Positions 7,695 through 15,594 of a stretch of 64,000 nt of DNA are shown here, in pieces (position 1 is the stretch's first letter; the number at the start of each line of letters is the position of its first letter). Source of the stretch: Sporosarcina luteola (lineage in GTDB: Bacteria > Bacillota > Bacilli > Bacillales_A > Planococcaceae); NCBI RefSeq assembly GCF_023715585.1, contig NZ_JAMBOK010000003.1:209439-273438 (forward strand). Reading direction: 5' to 3'. The position numbers were made by a program, and so were the translations under genes. The notes under the pieces were generated by a model, which was given only the letters and a program-made list of their open reading frames with translations, made no database searches and was not told the DNA's origin.

Positions 7695-9341
7695 ATGAAT
7701 TATGACGTCATTGTTGTGGGAGCCGGACTTGCCGGCTTAGTGGCCACTTCTGAGATTATCAAAACCGGAAAAAAGGTGCTTTTAGTGGATCAGGAACCGG
7801 AGTCATCCATGGGCGGGCAGGCGTGGTGGTCGTTTGGGGGATTGTTTTTAGTTGATTCACCGGAGCAGCGTAGGCTTGGCATTAAGGATTCCAAAGAGCT
7901 CGCCTGGCAGGATTGGATGGGTAGCGCAGGGTTTGACCGGCTCGGCGATGAGGATCATTGGGCTCTAAAATGGGCGGAAGCGTATGTGGATTTTGCGGCA
8001 AATGAAAAACGGGAGTGGCTTCATTCGCTAGGTGTCCGATTTTTCCCTGTCGTTGGTTGGGCGGAAAGAGGTGGCTATTTAGCGGAAGGACACGGCAATT
8101 CAGTGCCTCGTTTCCATATAACGTGGGGAACGGGTCCGGGGCTTGTGAAGCCGTTCGAGGAAATGGTCAGAGAGGGAATCGGCAAAGGGCTTGTCGATTA
8201 CAAACCGCGGCATCAGGTGGATGAATTAATTATTGAAAACGGCGAGATTGTTGGCGTGAAGGGCTCTGTACTCGAGCCGAGCGACGTCCAACGTGGCGAA
8301 CGAAGCTCCCGGACCATCATCGGAGAATTTACATACAAAGCACCCGCAGTTGTCGTGACGAGCGGAGGAATTGGCGCGAATTTCGATCTCGTCAGGGAAA
8401 ACTGGCCGTCGCGATTAGGGGAGCCCCCGAAGCAGATGATCTCAGGCGTCCCAGCTCACGTCGACGGCCGAATGCTTGCGATAACTGAAAACGCGGGCGG
8501 ACGGATTGTGAATAAAGACCGCATGTGGCATTACACGGAAGGCATCCGGAATTGGAGCCCGATCTGGCCGTCCCATGGCATCCGCATTTTGCCGGGGCCG
8601 TCCTCCATTTGGCTGGACGCGGAAGGCAACCGTTTTCCGGCACCAAATTTCCCGGGCTTCGACACGTTGGGGACCTTGCAGGCGATAAAAGAAACGGGCT
8701 ATGACTACTCATGGTTCATTCTCACCGAAAAAATCATTGAAAAGGAATTCGCATTGTCCGGGTCTGAGCAGAATCCTGATTTGACGGGAAAAAGCATCAA
8801 GAAAGTACTGTCGAGAGTGCTCCCGGGTCCGCCTGCTCCTGTGAAGGCGTTCATGGATCATGGTGAGGATTTCATAGTAGCGGAAACGCTTGAAGAATTA
8901 GTTGGTGGAATGAACCGAGTGGCCGAAAATGACTTAATTGATGCCGCAAAGATCAAGCAACAACTGCTTGCAAGGGATCGGGAGATGGATAATACATTCA
9001 CGAAGGACTTGCAAATTACTGCGCTCCGTGGGGCAAGGAATTACATCGGCGACAAACTGATCCGTGTCGCGAAGCCGCATAAGATTCTGGATCCGAAAAA
9101 TGGACCATTGATAGCGGTCAAGCTCAATATTCTAACCCGAAAAACTTTGGGCGGGCTTCAGACAGACTTGTCCGGACGTGTGTTGAATGAAGCCGGAACT
9201 CCTGTACCGGGATTGTATGCAGCAGGGGAAGTTGCCGGTTTTGGCGGCGGAGGCGTACATGGATACCGCGCATTGGAGGGAACTTTTTTAGGAGGCTGCC
9301 TGTTCAGCGGACGGATTGTCGGAAGGGCGCTGTCGCAATAA
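7695..9341 (+). CDS. FAD-binding dehydrogenase (KstD/fumarate reductase type)
   Basis: A 548-residue flavoprotein of the fumarate reductase/succinate dehydrogenase flavoprotein superfamily. The N-terminal dinucleotide fold is YDVIVVGAGLAGL (residues 3-15) with ADP-ribose-binding acid LLVDQEPE. The C-terminal FAD-binding segment is LYAAGEVAGFGGGGVHGYR. This subgroup is often annotated as 3-ketosteroid dehydrogenase-like, but the true substrate is unknown. GGGGGATGCGAC precedes the ATG at 7695; the frame upstream to 7665 has no ribosome binding site. It is followed 60 bases later by the peptidase gene. Confidence 0.85.
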   Translation: MNYDVIVVGAGLAGLVATSEIIKTGKKVLLVDQEPESSMGGQAWWSFGGLFLVDSPEQRRLGIKDSKELAWQDWMGSAGFDRLGDEDHWALKWAEAYVDFAANEKREWLHSLGVRFFPVVGWAERGGYLAEGHGNSVPRFHITWGTGPGLVKPFEEMVREGIGKGLVDYKPRHQVDELIIENGEIVGVKGSVLEPSDVQRGERSSRTIIGEFTYKAPAVVVTSGGIGANFDLVRENWPSRLGEPPKQMISGVPAHVDGRMLAITENAGGRIVNKDRMWHYTEGIRNWSPIWPSHGIRILPGPSSIWLDAEGNRFPAPNFPGFDTLGTLQAIKETGYDYSWFILTEKIIEKEFALSGSEQNPDLTGKSIKKVLSRVLPGPPAPVKAFMDHGEDFIVAETLEELVGGMNRVAENDLIDAAKIKQQLLARDREMDNTFTKDLQITALRGARNYIGDKLIRVAKPHKILDPKNGPLIAVKLNILTRKTLGGLQTDLSGRVLNEAGTPVPGLYAAGEVAGFGGGGVHGYRALEGTFLGGCLFSGRIVGRALSQ

Positions 9342-9403
9342 AAGGGGAATTGCCGCTCCATATCGAATAACTAATTAACGACAGATGAAAAGGGGAAGAG
9401 AAC

Positions 9404-10990
9404 ATGACGGTTGAGCAGTTTTTGGAAGAGCAAAATAAAGCGATCAAGGATCTGCATCTCGCAAACGCTGAAACCTCCTGGATGGCGGCGACGACAGGGG
9501 AGGAAGAATGGAACCGGAAAACCGCAGAAGCGGAGACGGCTTATGATCTTTACTTCGCTGATCCGGAACGTTTCCAGCAAGTGAAAACGTACCTGGCTCA
9601 GGACGGTCTGACAGCTATCGAGCGTCGCCAGCTCGAAAGTTTGTATAACGGCATGGTTTCGAACCAGATTCCGGAAGAGGATCTGAAGGAAATGGTGGAG
9701 CGCTCGACAGAATTAATAAGCGTCTTCAATACGTTCCGGGCGACAATTGACGGGAAACCTGTGTCCGAAAATGACATACGGCAAATTTTACTTAAAAGCA
9801 ATACTAACGCTGAACGCGAAGAAGCGTGGCATGCAAGCAAGCAGATCGGGAAGGAAGTCGAAGAGAAGCTTTTGATTCTCGTGAAAAAACGGAATGAAAT
9901 AGCCCGTTCTTTAGGGTACGAGAACTACCACCAAATGAGCTTCGAGCTGCAGGAATTGGACCGGGATGAAGTGTTCTCGATTTTCCACAAGCTGAAAGAC
10001 CTTTCCGATGAGCCATTCCGTGAAATGAAACAGGAGATGGACAGCGAACTGGCGGAGCGTTTCGGCATTTCGATCGATGAGCTTCGTCCATGGCATTATG
10101 CCGATCCTTTTTTCCAGGAAGCACCGCCAATGAAGGAATTGGACCTCGATCCATTCTATGCCGGAAAAGATCTTGAGCAGCTGACGATTGCAACGTTCGA
10201 AAGCATGGGCATGGACATCACCGATATGCTTGCGAAAAGTGATATGTATCCGCGTGATAAGAAAAATCAGCATGCGTTCTGCACGGATATCGATCGTGAA
10301 GGCGATGTCCGCGTGCTATGCAATAATGTGCCGTCCGATTATTGGTCCGTCACGACGTTGCATGAGTTCGGCCATGCGGTTTATTTTAAATATGTTGATC
10401 GTCAGTTGCCATTCCTTTTAAGGACTTGCGCGCATACGTTGACGACGGAAGCGATCGCGATGCTCTATGGTCGGTTCGGGAAAAATCCAGCATGGCTGCA
10501 ACAGTTTTTAGGGTTGGATAAAGCCCAAGTGGAAGAACTGACGCCGTTGATCGAGAAATCATTACGCCGGCAAATGCTTATTGCAGGCCGTTGGATCATG
10601 ACATTCACGTTCTTTGAGCGCGAGCTGTACGAAAATCCGGATCAGGACTTGAACAAGCTTTGGTGGAAAATCGTGAAGGACGTCCAATTTGTGAACCCGC
10701 CGGAAAACGTCGACTATCCGCATTGGGCAGCAAAAATCCATTTCACACTCGTCCCGGTTTATTATCAAAACTATCTGCTCGGCGAGTTGACGACGTCACA
10801 GCTACAGTCCTATATCGAGAACAACATCTCAAAAGACATGTTCACACCGGAAGTAGGCACGTATTTGGTAGAGGAGTATTTCAAGCCAGGCGCGCTCTAC
10901 CCTTGGAATGAAAAGATCGAGAAAGCGACCGGCGAGAAGTTGAATCCGCAATATTTCATTGATCAGTTCGTAATGAAAGCACTCGTGTAA
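9404..10990 (+). CDS. M3/M2-type zinc metallopeptidase (oligopeptidase)
   Basis: A 528-residue cytosolic gluzincin. The zinc motif HEFGH is at residues 320-324 (context TTLHEFGHAVYFKY), and a downstream LTTEAIAMLYGRF segment supplies the third ligand glutamate. An all-helical N-terminal lobe is typical of oligoendopeptidase or angiotensin-converting-enzyme-like folds. It likely trims oligopeptides. AAAGGGGAAGAG precedes the ATG. A strong terminator follows directly after the stop. There is no signal peptide. Confidence 0.85.
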   Translation: MTVEQFLEEQNKAIKDLHLANAETSWMAATTGEEEWNRKTAEAETAYDLYFADPERFQQVKTYLAQDGLTAIERRQLESLYNGMVSNQIPEEDLKEMVERSTELISVFNTFRATIDGKPVSENDIRQILLKSNTNAEREEAWHASKQIGKEVEEKLLILVKKRNEIARSLGYENYHQMSFELQELDRDEVFSIFHKLKDLSDEPFREMKQEMDSELAERFGISIDELRPWHYADPFFQEAPPMKELDLDPFYAGKDLEQLTIATFESMGMDITDMLAKSDMYPRDKKNQHAFCTDIDREGDVRVLCNNVPSDYWSVTTLHEFGHAVYFKYVDRQLPFLLRTCAHTLTTEAIAMLYGRFGKNPAWLQQFLGLDKAQVEELTPLIEKSLRRQMLIAGRWIMTFTFFERELYENPDQDLNKLWWKIVKDVQFVNPPENVDYPHWAAKIHFTLVPVYYQNYLLGELTTSQLQSYIENNISKDMFTPEVGTYLVEEYFKPGALYPWNEKIEKATGEKLNPQYFIDQFVMKALV

Positions 10991-10999
10991 ATAAAACAT

Positions 11000-11036
11000 G
11001 CCGAACAAGATTAGAAAATCCTGTTCGGCAGTTTTT
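11000..11036 (+). terminator. Terminator after zinc peptidase gene
   Basis: GCCGAACA / TGTTCGGC hairpin with an inner GATT/AATC pairing, followed by GTTTTT. It sits between two convergent genes and may serve both. Confidence 0.85.
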
Positions 11037-11260
11037 CATCTTCTCTTCTTTTTCGCTAATTCTTCGGCAGCCAATTTCTTTTTATCCACAACTTTTTCGA
11101 ACTCGACAAACACATAATAGACATTTTCCTTTATTTCCTCGACACTCAACACCTTACCTTTGCGACCTTTCAGCGTCACATTGTCGTCGATGGAAGGGAT
11201 GTTTCTGAGTACTTGATTGAGTACGTAGTTTTTGTTTTCGTAGAAATGAATGGCATACAT
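11036..11260 (-). CDS. Small conserved hypothetical protein, 74 residues
   Basis: AAAGGAG lies 10 bases before the ATG in reverse complement. The protein starts MYAIHFYENKNYVLNQVL. It reads as a small beta-rich domain (VTLKGRKGKVLSVEEIKENVYYVFVEFE) with a basic tail, VDKKKLAAEELAKKKRR, that may bind nucleic acid. The VTLKGRKGKVLSV stretch resembles a KOW/SH3-like turn, which is only an impression. It is convergent with the peptidase gene. No family is recognised. Confidence 0.68.
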   Translation of the reverse strand: MYAIHFYENKNYVLNQVLRNIPSIDDNVTLKGRKGKVLSVEEIKENVYYVFVEFEKVVDKKKLAAEELAKKKRR

Positions 11261-11391
11261 AATTCGAATCTCCTTTAGTAGTGTGATAGTTGGAATCCAT
11301 TCATTTTATGATTGTCCAATAGATTTAGAACAAAGGACTTTTAGCGGGCCATGTCGAATAAAGGAGGAACGGAACAAAGGGAGTGGTATGG

Positions 11392-11847
11392 ATGAAGCTT
11401 GCCGAGGCATTGATTGCACGGGCGGATTTGCAGAAAAGGAACGAACAGCTGAAAAGGCGGATCAGCCTGAACTTGAAGATTCAAGAGGGAGAGAAGCCTG
11501 CTGAGGATCCGAATGAAATGTTGACGGAGCTCGACAGCAATATGAAAGAATTGACGAGTTTGATTCAGCGGATCAATCGAACGAATTGCTCCGTGCAATT
11601 CGACGAAAAGCGGACGCTCGCTGATGCATTGGTTGAACGTGACCAGAAGTGGGACAAGCGGTTGATCCTCGCCAAGATTGCGGAGGAAGGATCAATCCGC
11701 AACGACCGGTATAGCCGGTCCGAAATTAAAATTATGAGCACCGTGGACGTCTCTGCCATTCAGAAGCAGGTCGACCAATTATCGAAAGAGTTCAGAGAGC
11801 TCGACACGAAGATTCAAGGGTTGAATTGGAACGTTGATTTGCTATAG
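11392..11847 (+). CDS. DIP1984 family protein (septicolysin-like)
   Basis: A 151-residue helical protein of the DIP1984 family. Characteristic segments are MKLAEALIARADLQKRNEQL near the start, LTSLIQRINRTN in the middle and RDQKWDKR in the second half. It is predicted to be largely coiled coil. The family is sometimes called septicolysin but has no firm function. The ATG at 11392 follows AGGGAG by 9 bases; the GTG three codons earlier would be too close. A structured RNA candidate begins within a few bases of its stop codon. Confidence 0.82.
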   Translation: MKLAEALIARADLQKRNEQLKRRISLNLKIQEGEKPAEDPNEMLTELDSNMKELTSLIQRINRTNCSVQFDEKRTLADALVERDQKWDKRLILAKIAEEGSIRNDRYSRSEIKIMSTVDVSAIQKQVDQLSKEFRELDTKIQGLNWNVDLL

Positions 11848-11849
11848 AG

Positions 11850-12115
11850 GCCACAGATTTTCAAAGGAAGATTATCGGGCGCGCCCGATAAAATCTGGAC
11901 GCACTTACGCCAAGGCGTAAGTGATCAGCAAGTCGGTAGCTGCATCGCAAAGGTGAGTACAAACCCGCCGACTGGGAAAGTTGGACTCAATGGTAGGTAG
12001 ATGGGGCTATGCCAATCGGTTCGAAGCCGTCATGAACAACTTATGCCCAGTACCGTGACATGTGTACAAGTAGAATGTAATTGTAACGACCATGTACTAA
12101 TTTGCGAAGGCAGTG
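11850..12115 (+). ncRNA. Structured RNA candidate, HEARO/omega-RNA-like
   Basis: No convincing gene lies here, but stable helices follow one another. An outer stem CAGATTTT / AAAATCTG encloses the perfect 20-bp palindrome at 11872-11891. Next comes CACTTACGCC-AA-GGCGTAAGTG (11902-11923), then AGTCGG...CCGACTGGGAA, then TGGGGC...GCCCA around CGGTTCGAAGCCG, ending near AGTACCG. This order resembles what I remember of HEARO RNAs, the guide RNAs of IscB nucleases, which also occur without a nuclease gene. No IscB ORF is nearby. The alternative is an unknown ncRNA or attenuator. Strand is inferred from the terminator. Confidence 0.42.
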
Positions 12116-12145
12116 AGGGTGGGTTCGGGGACTTGTTTGAGATGA

Positions 12146-12179
12146 AAGCATCTATGGTTTACCGTAGATGCTTTTTTGT
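12146..12179 (+). terminator. Strong terminator after RNA candidate
   Basis: AAGCATCTA-T-GGT / ACC-G-TAGATGCTT hairpin with an almost perfect stem, followed by TTTTTTG. It could end the DIP1984 transcript, the RNA candidate, or both. Confidence 0.88.
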
Positions 12180-12230
12180 GTGGAATAAAAAAATAGGCAG
12201 ACATCCCATACAAGTGATGCCCGCCGCTCG

Positions 12231-13046
12231 TCACTCTATTCCTTCATTTACAATCGATCGGATAATATGGATTGAATTCCATTCGCCGAAAGAAAAATAA
12301 GTGATCGGATATTTTTTCGGGAAAAGCCGCTCGTGGATTTCGCGCACTCCATACCCTTTCTTCCGCAAGGCAAGCGTGTTTTCCCGGAGTTCTTGTAAAT
12401 ACGCAAGTTTCTTCTGAAGCGCCATGCGTCCGTCCTGTACATATCCTGCATGGCAGCAAAATAGTTCCCCAAAATCATATGATAGCGTCTTTTCTAGTGA
12501 ACTGATAATGGTAGGAATGCTTTCATCACGCAGTATGAGTTTTGTTTTGGGATGCACGTACAAATCTCCGGAAAAAAGCTGTCCTGTTTCTTTATTCAGA
12601 AAGGCTAGATGATCTTTTGCATGTCCTGGTGTCGGGATGACCGTCCAGTCGGCGTTTCTTGAACGGAATGATTCCCCGATCGGCTCTGCCGTAAAAGGCT
12701 GTCTGTTTCCCCAGAAAAACTTCCGGTAGAGTGGATAGTCCGCTTTTTGTGCACATTCTTCGATTGCCATCTCATTCATGAAAATGGGGAGTCCATATTC
12801 TGTTTGCAAGTACTGTGCGCCTCCGGTATGGTCCTCATGTGCATGCGTAATGACGACTTTGTCAACGTCAGCCTGTGTGAAGAATTCTTTGAACTCCTCC
12901 GCTAATGATTGGGAGCCGGTATCGATCAGCACCCCATCTGTTTCGAAACAATATATATTCAGCTTTACGCTGTTCAATTGAACGACTCCGTTTACAAATC
13001 GGACATTGCTGCAGATATCGTGCATTGATTTCGTTTTCAAGAACAA
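12231..13046 (-). CDS. Metallo-beta-lactamase-fold hydrolase
   Basis: A 271-residue cytosolic MBL-superfamily hydrolase. HAHEDHTGG (residues 68-76) is the HxHxDH dinuclear zinc motif, then TPGHAKDHLAF and LFSGDLYVHPKTKLI supply further ligands. The C-terminal helical part resembles LACTB2-like MBL proteins. I take TTG at 13046 as start, five bases after AGAGGTGA; a GTG at 13055 and an ATG at 13022 are alternatives. A FadR-type operator about 55 bases upstream suggests fatty-acid or acyl-thioester related duty. Substrate is unknown. Confidence 0.82.
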   Translation of the reverse strand: MFLKTKSMHDICSNVRFVNGVVQLNSVKLNIYCFETDGVLIDTGSQSLAEEFKEFFTQADVDKVVITHAHEDHTGGAQYLQTEYGLPIFMNEMAIEECAQKADYPLYRKFFWGNRQPFTAEPIGESFRSRNADWTVIPTPGHAKDHLAFLNKETGQLFSGDLYVHPKTKLILRDESIPTIISSLEKTLSYDFGELFCCHAGYVQDGRMALQKKLAYLQELRENTLALRKKGYGVREIHERLFPKKYPITYFSFGEWNSIHIIRSIVNEGIE

Positions 13047-13099
13047 GGGCTTCACCTCTTATCTTCAAATGTTTTATATAGTAGTAGACTACCACAATA

Positions 13100-13117
13100 T
13101 GAATGATTATTCATTCA
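13100..13117. promoter_or_regulatory. FadR-type operator
   Basis: TGAATGATTATTCATTCA is a perfect palindrome that fits the B. subtilis FadR (TetR family) box TGAATGA-N-TA-N-TCATTCA as I recall it. It lies between the divergent MBL hydrolase and DinB-like genes, at the expected -35 position of the hydrolase (TATATA at its -10). A second dyad, GTAGTAGACTAC, lies between. Acyl-CoA-responsive repression is inferred. Confidence 0.6.
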
Positions 13118-13188
13118 ATAGCGAAATATCTTTATGAAGGATTTTTACCAGCTAGAATCGAATAGAGTAGCGAGAAGGGGGATGCCGT

Positions 13189-13719
13189 ATGTCAATCGGA
13201 ACAGAATATTTAAGGGTAGTACGGGAACGGTTCACTGTAATAAAAGGGCAGGGTGAAAAGACATTTGCCCAATTGAATGAGGAAGATTTTTATTGGACGA
13301 TGAACGATGCCTCGAACAGCATTGCAACCCTCATCCAGCATATAAGCGGAAATATGGTGTCGAGGTGGACGGATTTTCTGACGACGGACGGTGAAAAGCC
13401 GGACCGTAATCGGGATGGGGAATTCGAGGCGAAACAAATGGCCAAGGCGCAACTGCTGGATAGTTGGGAGCACGGCTGGGGTGTATTTTTAAATACCTTG
13501 GAAAGCTTGAATGAGCAGGACTTGGAAAAGACCGTTCATATTCGGGGTGAGGCACATTCAGTTATCGATGCGATCGAGCGGCAACTGGCGCATTACTCTG
13601 CCCATATCGGACAAATCATGTTCATTGGAAAACAGGTCAAAGGGGAGCAATGGGGAAATTTGAGCATTCCTAAGGGAGAATCGGAAGCGTTTTTGCAGCG
13701 GATGTTGAAAGGTGAATAA
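13189..13719 (+). CDS. DinB-like / DUF1572 protein
   Basis: A 176-residue four-helix-bundle protein of the DinB/YfiT superfamily, DUF1572 type. LIQHISGNMVSRWTDFLT, GEAHSVIDAIERQLAHYSAHIGQIMFIGKQV and GEQWGNLSIPKGES are family-typical. Histidines in QHISGN and HYSAHIGQ would bind a metal. Such proteins are often thiol-dependent (bacillithiol) transferases, but the reaction here is unknown. GAAGGGGGATG precedes the ATG. It is divergent from the FadR-operator hydrolase and may share that control. Confidence 0.86.
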   Translation: MSIGTEYLRVVRERFTVIKGQGEKTFAQLNEEDFYWTMNDASNSIATLIQHISGNMVSRWTDFLTTDGEKPDRNRDGEFEAKQMAKAQLLDSWEHGWGVFLNTLESLNEQDLEKTVHIRGEAHSVIDAIERQLAHYSAHIGQIMFIGKQVKGEQWGNLSIPKGESEAFLQRMLKGE

Positions 13720-13758
13720 AGAGGAAAGTGAAATTGCCTGGGAGATGGTGTAATATCG

Positions 13759-13884
13759 CCTTTTCTCAGGTTTTTTTAATACAGGGATCATTTAATCTGC
13801 CAGATTTCTCATACTCGCGTTATAGGTGCTCGTTCTTCTTCAAAGAGTTCTCATACCCGCGTCCGGATTTCTCGTTTTCCCTCC
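13759..13884 (+). repeat. 21-bp periodic array (CTC[AG]T motif)
   Basis: Units of 21 bases from 13780 to 13884 keep CTC[AG]T in the same phase: CTCATACTCGCG (13808), CTCGTTCTTC (13829), CTCATACCCGCG (13850), CTCGTTTTCC (13871). Weaker units lie at 13787 and 13764. The A-B-A-B alternation (CATACyCGCG versus CGTTyTyC) suggests duplication of a 42-bp dimer. It occupies the leader of the FAD/Rieske gene. Not a CRISPR: units are only partly similar. Confidence 0.75.
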
Positions 13885-13967
13885 ACCTTTTAAAAATCAG
13901 CACAATGTATACCTTCGGCCAATCAATGGGAATCCTACTTGTAGTACATAGTACAGGAGGGCAAGAT

Positions 13968-15548
13968 ATGAACAGTCAAAGCAATGGAAAACTGCCGGAG
14001 CATCCGGAGCCGTTTTGGAGGACGAGTGTCGACTTTCCGACCTTTCCTAGTTTGAAGGAAGACCTCAATGTAGATGTAATTGTCGTTGGCGCCGGTATCA
14101 CCGGGATTACATCCGCGTATTTATTGGCAAATGAAGGGCTCAAAGTTGCGGTCATTGAAGCGGACAAGGTGCTGAACGGGACGACGGGGCATACGACTGC
14201 GAAAATTACGGCGCAGCATGATTTGATTTACGATGAATTCATTCAAAACATGGGAAGAAATACGGCGAGAATGTATTACGAAGCAAATATCGAGGCACTT
14301 GAATTTATTAGAAAAACAGTCGAGGAGCACCAAATCGACTGTGATTTGACGAACGAAGATGCGTATATTTACTCTGTATCCGAAAACTATGCCAAAAAAA
14401 TTGAGAAGGAAGCGCAAGCCTATGAAAAACTTCACATCGATGGCGGCTTAGTCGATAGCATCCCTTTTGATATTGACAACGTGCATAATGTCCTTGTCAT
14501 GAGGAACCAAGCCCAGTTTCATGTGACTAAGTATTTGGTTCACTTGATTGATTTATTCCAGCAAAAGGGTGGGCAGCTCTTTGAAGACACAGTGGCTGTC
14601 AATATTGAAACAGGCGACCAGCCCGTCGTTCTGACGCGTGATGACAAACGAATTCGTGCCAAGCATGTACTGATTTGTACTCATTTTCCGTTTTACGAAG
14701 GAACAGGCCTCTATTCCACCAGGATGTATGCGGACCGTTCGTATGCGCTTGCTGTGAAAGCGAAAAAGGAATTTCCTGCAGGCATGTACATTAGTGCGGA
14801 TGAACCGACCCGATCGTTGCGGTCTGTCAAAGACAATAACGGCGAAGAATTGGTTCTCATCGTTGGGGAAAATCACAAAACCGGACAAAGTAAAGTGGAG
14901 ACGATGGAGCATTACAAAGCGTTAGAACAATTCGGGGAAGAAGTTTTCGGCCTCGAGAAAGTCGTGCAGAGATGGTCAGCGCAAGACTTGGTCACGTTGG
15001 ATAAACTGCCGTACATCGGTGAAATCACGTCAGGTAACCCGAATATCCTGATTGCAACCGGCTTCCGGAAATGGGGAATGTCCAACGGAACTGCGGCTGC
15101 ATTGCTGTTCCGCGATATGGTCACAGGAAAAGAGAGCAAGTTTAAGGAATTGTATACACCGTCAAGGTTTTATGCACACCCAAGTTTGAAAAACTTCCTC
15201 GTCCAAAACGCGAATGTTGTTGGGCAATTGATCAAAGGAAAGCTGAATTCACCGAAGACAAGTCCTGATGATTTAGCCAAAGGGGAGGGCGCGATCGTGA
15301 CGCTCGATGGGCACCGGAAAGGCGCGTACCGGGATGATGACGGGAAAATTCATATCGTCGATACGACATGTACGCATATCGGATGCGAAGTTTCATGGAA
15401 TAGCGGCGACCGGACATGGGACTGCCCGTGCCACGGATCCAGGTTCAAACCGACAGGCGAAGTGGTTGAAGGACCTGCTGAGAAGCCGCTGCAGCGTTAT
15501 GATTATACGATGATGGACAATTTGACTTCCGAGGATTCGGGATATTGA
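13968..15548 (+). CDS. FAD-dependent oxidoreductase with C-terminal Rieske domain
   Basis: A 526-residue two-domain protein like B. subtilis YhfW. A DAO-type FAD domain begins DVIVVGAGITGITSAYLLA (residues 39-57) and runs to about residue 400. A C-terminal Rieske [2Fe-2S] domain has CTHIGC (about 468) and CPCHGSRF (about 487). It probably oxidises an amine or amino acid and passes electrons to the cluster. The ATG at 13968 follows AGGAGGGCAAG; the open frame upstream runs through the 21-bp periodic array and is not coding. A bidirectional terminator follows. Confidence 0.87.
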   Translation: MNSQSNGKLPEHPEPFWRTSVDFPTFPSLKEDLNVDVIVVGAGITGITSAYLLANEGLKVAVIEADKVLNGTTGHTTAKITAQHDLIYDEFIQNMGRNTARMYYEANIEALEFIRKTVEEHQIDCDLTNEDAYIYSVSENYAKKIEKEAQAYEKLHIDGGLVDSIPFDIDNVHNVLVMRNQAQFHVTKYLVHLIDLFQQKGGQLFEDTVAVNIETGDQPVVLTRDDKRIRAKHVLICTHFPFYEGTGLYSTRMYADRSYALAVKAKKEFPAGMYISADEPTRSLRSVKDNNGEELVLIVGENHKTGQSKVETMEHYKALEQFGEEVFGLEKVVQRWSAQDLVTLDKLPYIGEITSGNPNILIATGFRKWGMSNGTAAALLFRDMVTGKESKFKELYTPSRFYAHPSLKNFLVQNANVVGQLIKGKLNSPKTSPDDLAKGEGAIVTLDGHRKGAYRDDDGKIHIVDTTCTHIGCEVSWNSGDRTWDCPCHGSRFKPTGEVVEGPAEKPLQRYDYTMMDNLTSEDSGY

Positions 15549-15557
15549 AATGAAAAT

Positions 15558-15594
15558 GACCCATCTGGCAAAAATGCCGGATGGGTTGTTTTAT
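15558..15594. terminator. Bidirectional terminator
   Basis: ACCCATCTGGCA / TGCCGGATGGGT hairpin between the convergent FAD/Rieske and cysteine-peptidase-like genes, with T-rich sequence on the plus side. Confidence 0.8.

Noticed and set aside
11850..12115. Group II intron remnant
   Set aside because: No domain V hairpin or conserved 5' end; hairpin order fits other RNA classes better.
12001..12300. 99-codon ORF in the RNA candidate region
   Set aside because: It reads through a strong terminator, has no ribosome binding site, and its codon pattern looks non-coding.
13728..13967. N-terminal extension of the FAD/Rieske protein
   Set aside because: The open frame runs through the 21-bp periodic array; a strong AGGAGG site and a typical protein start are at 13968.
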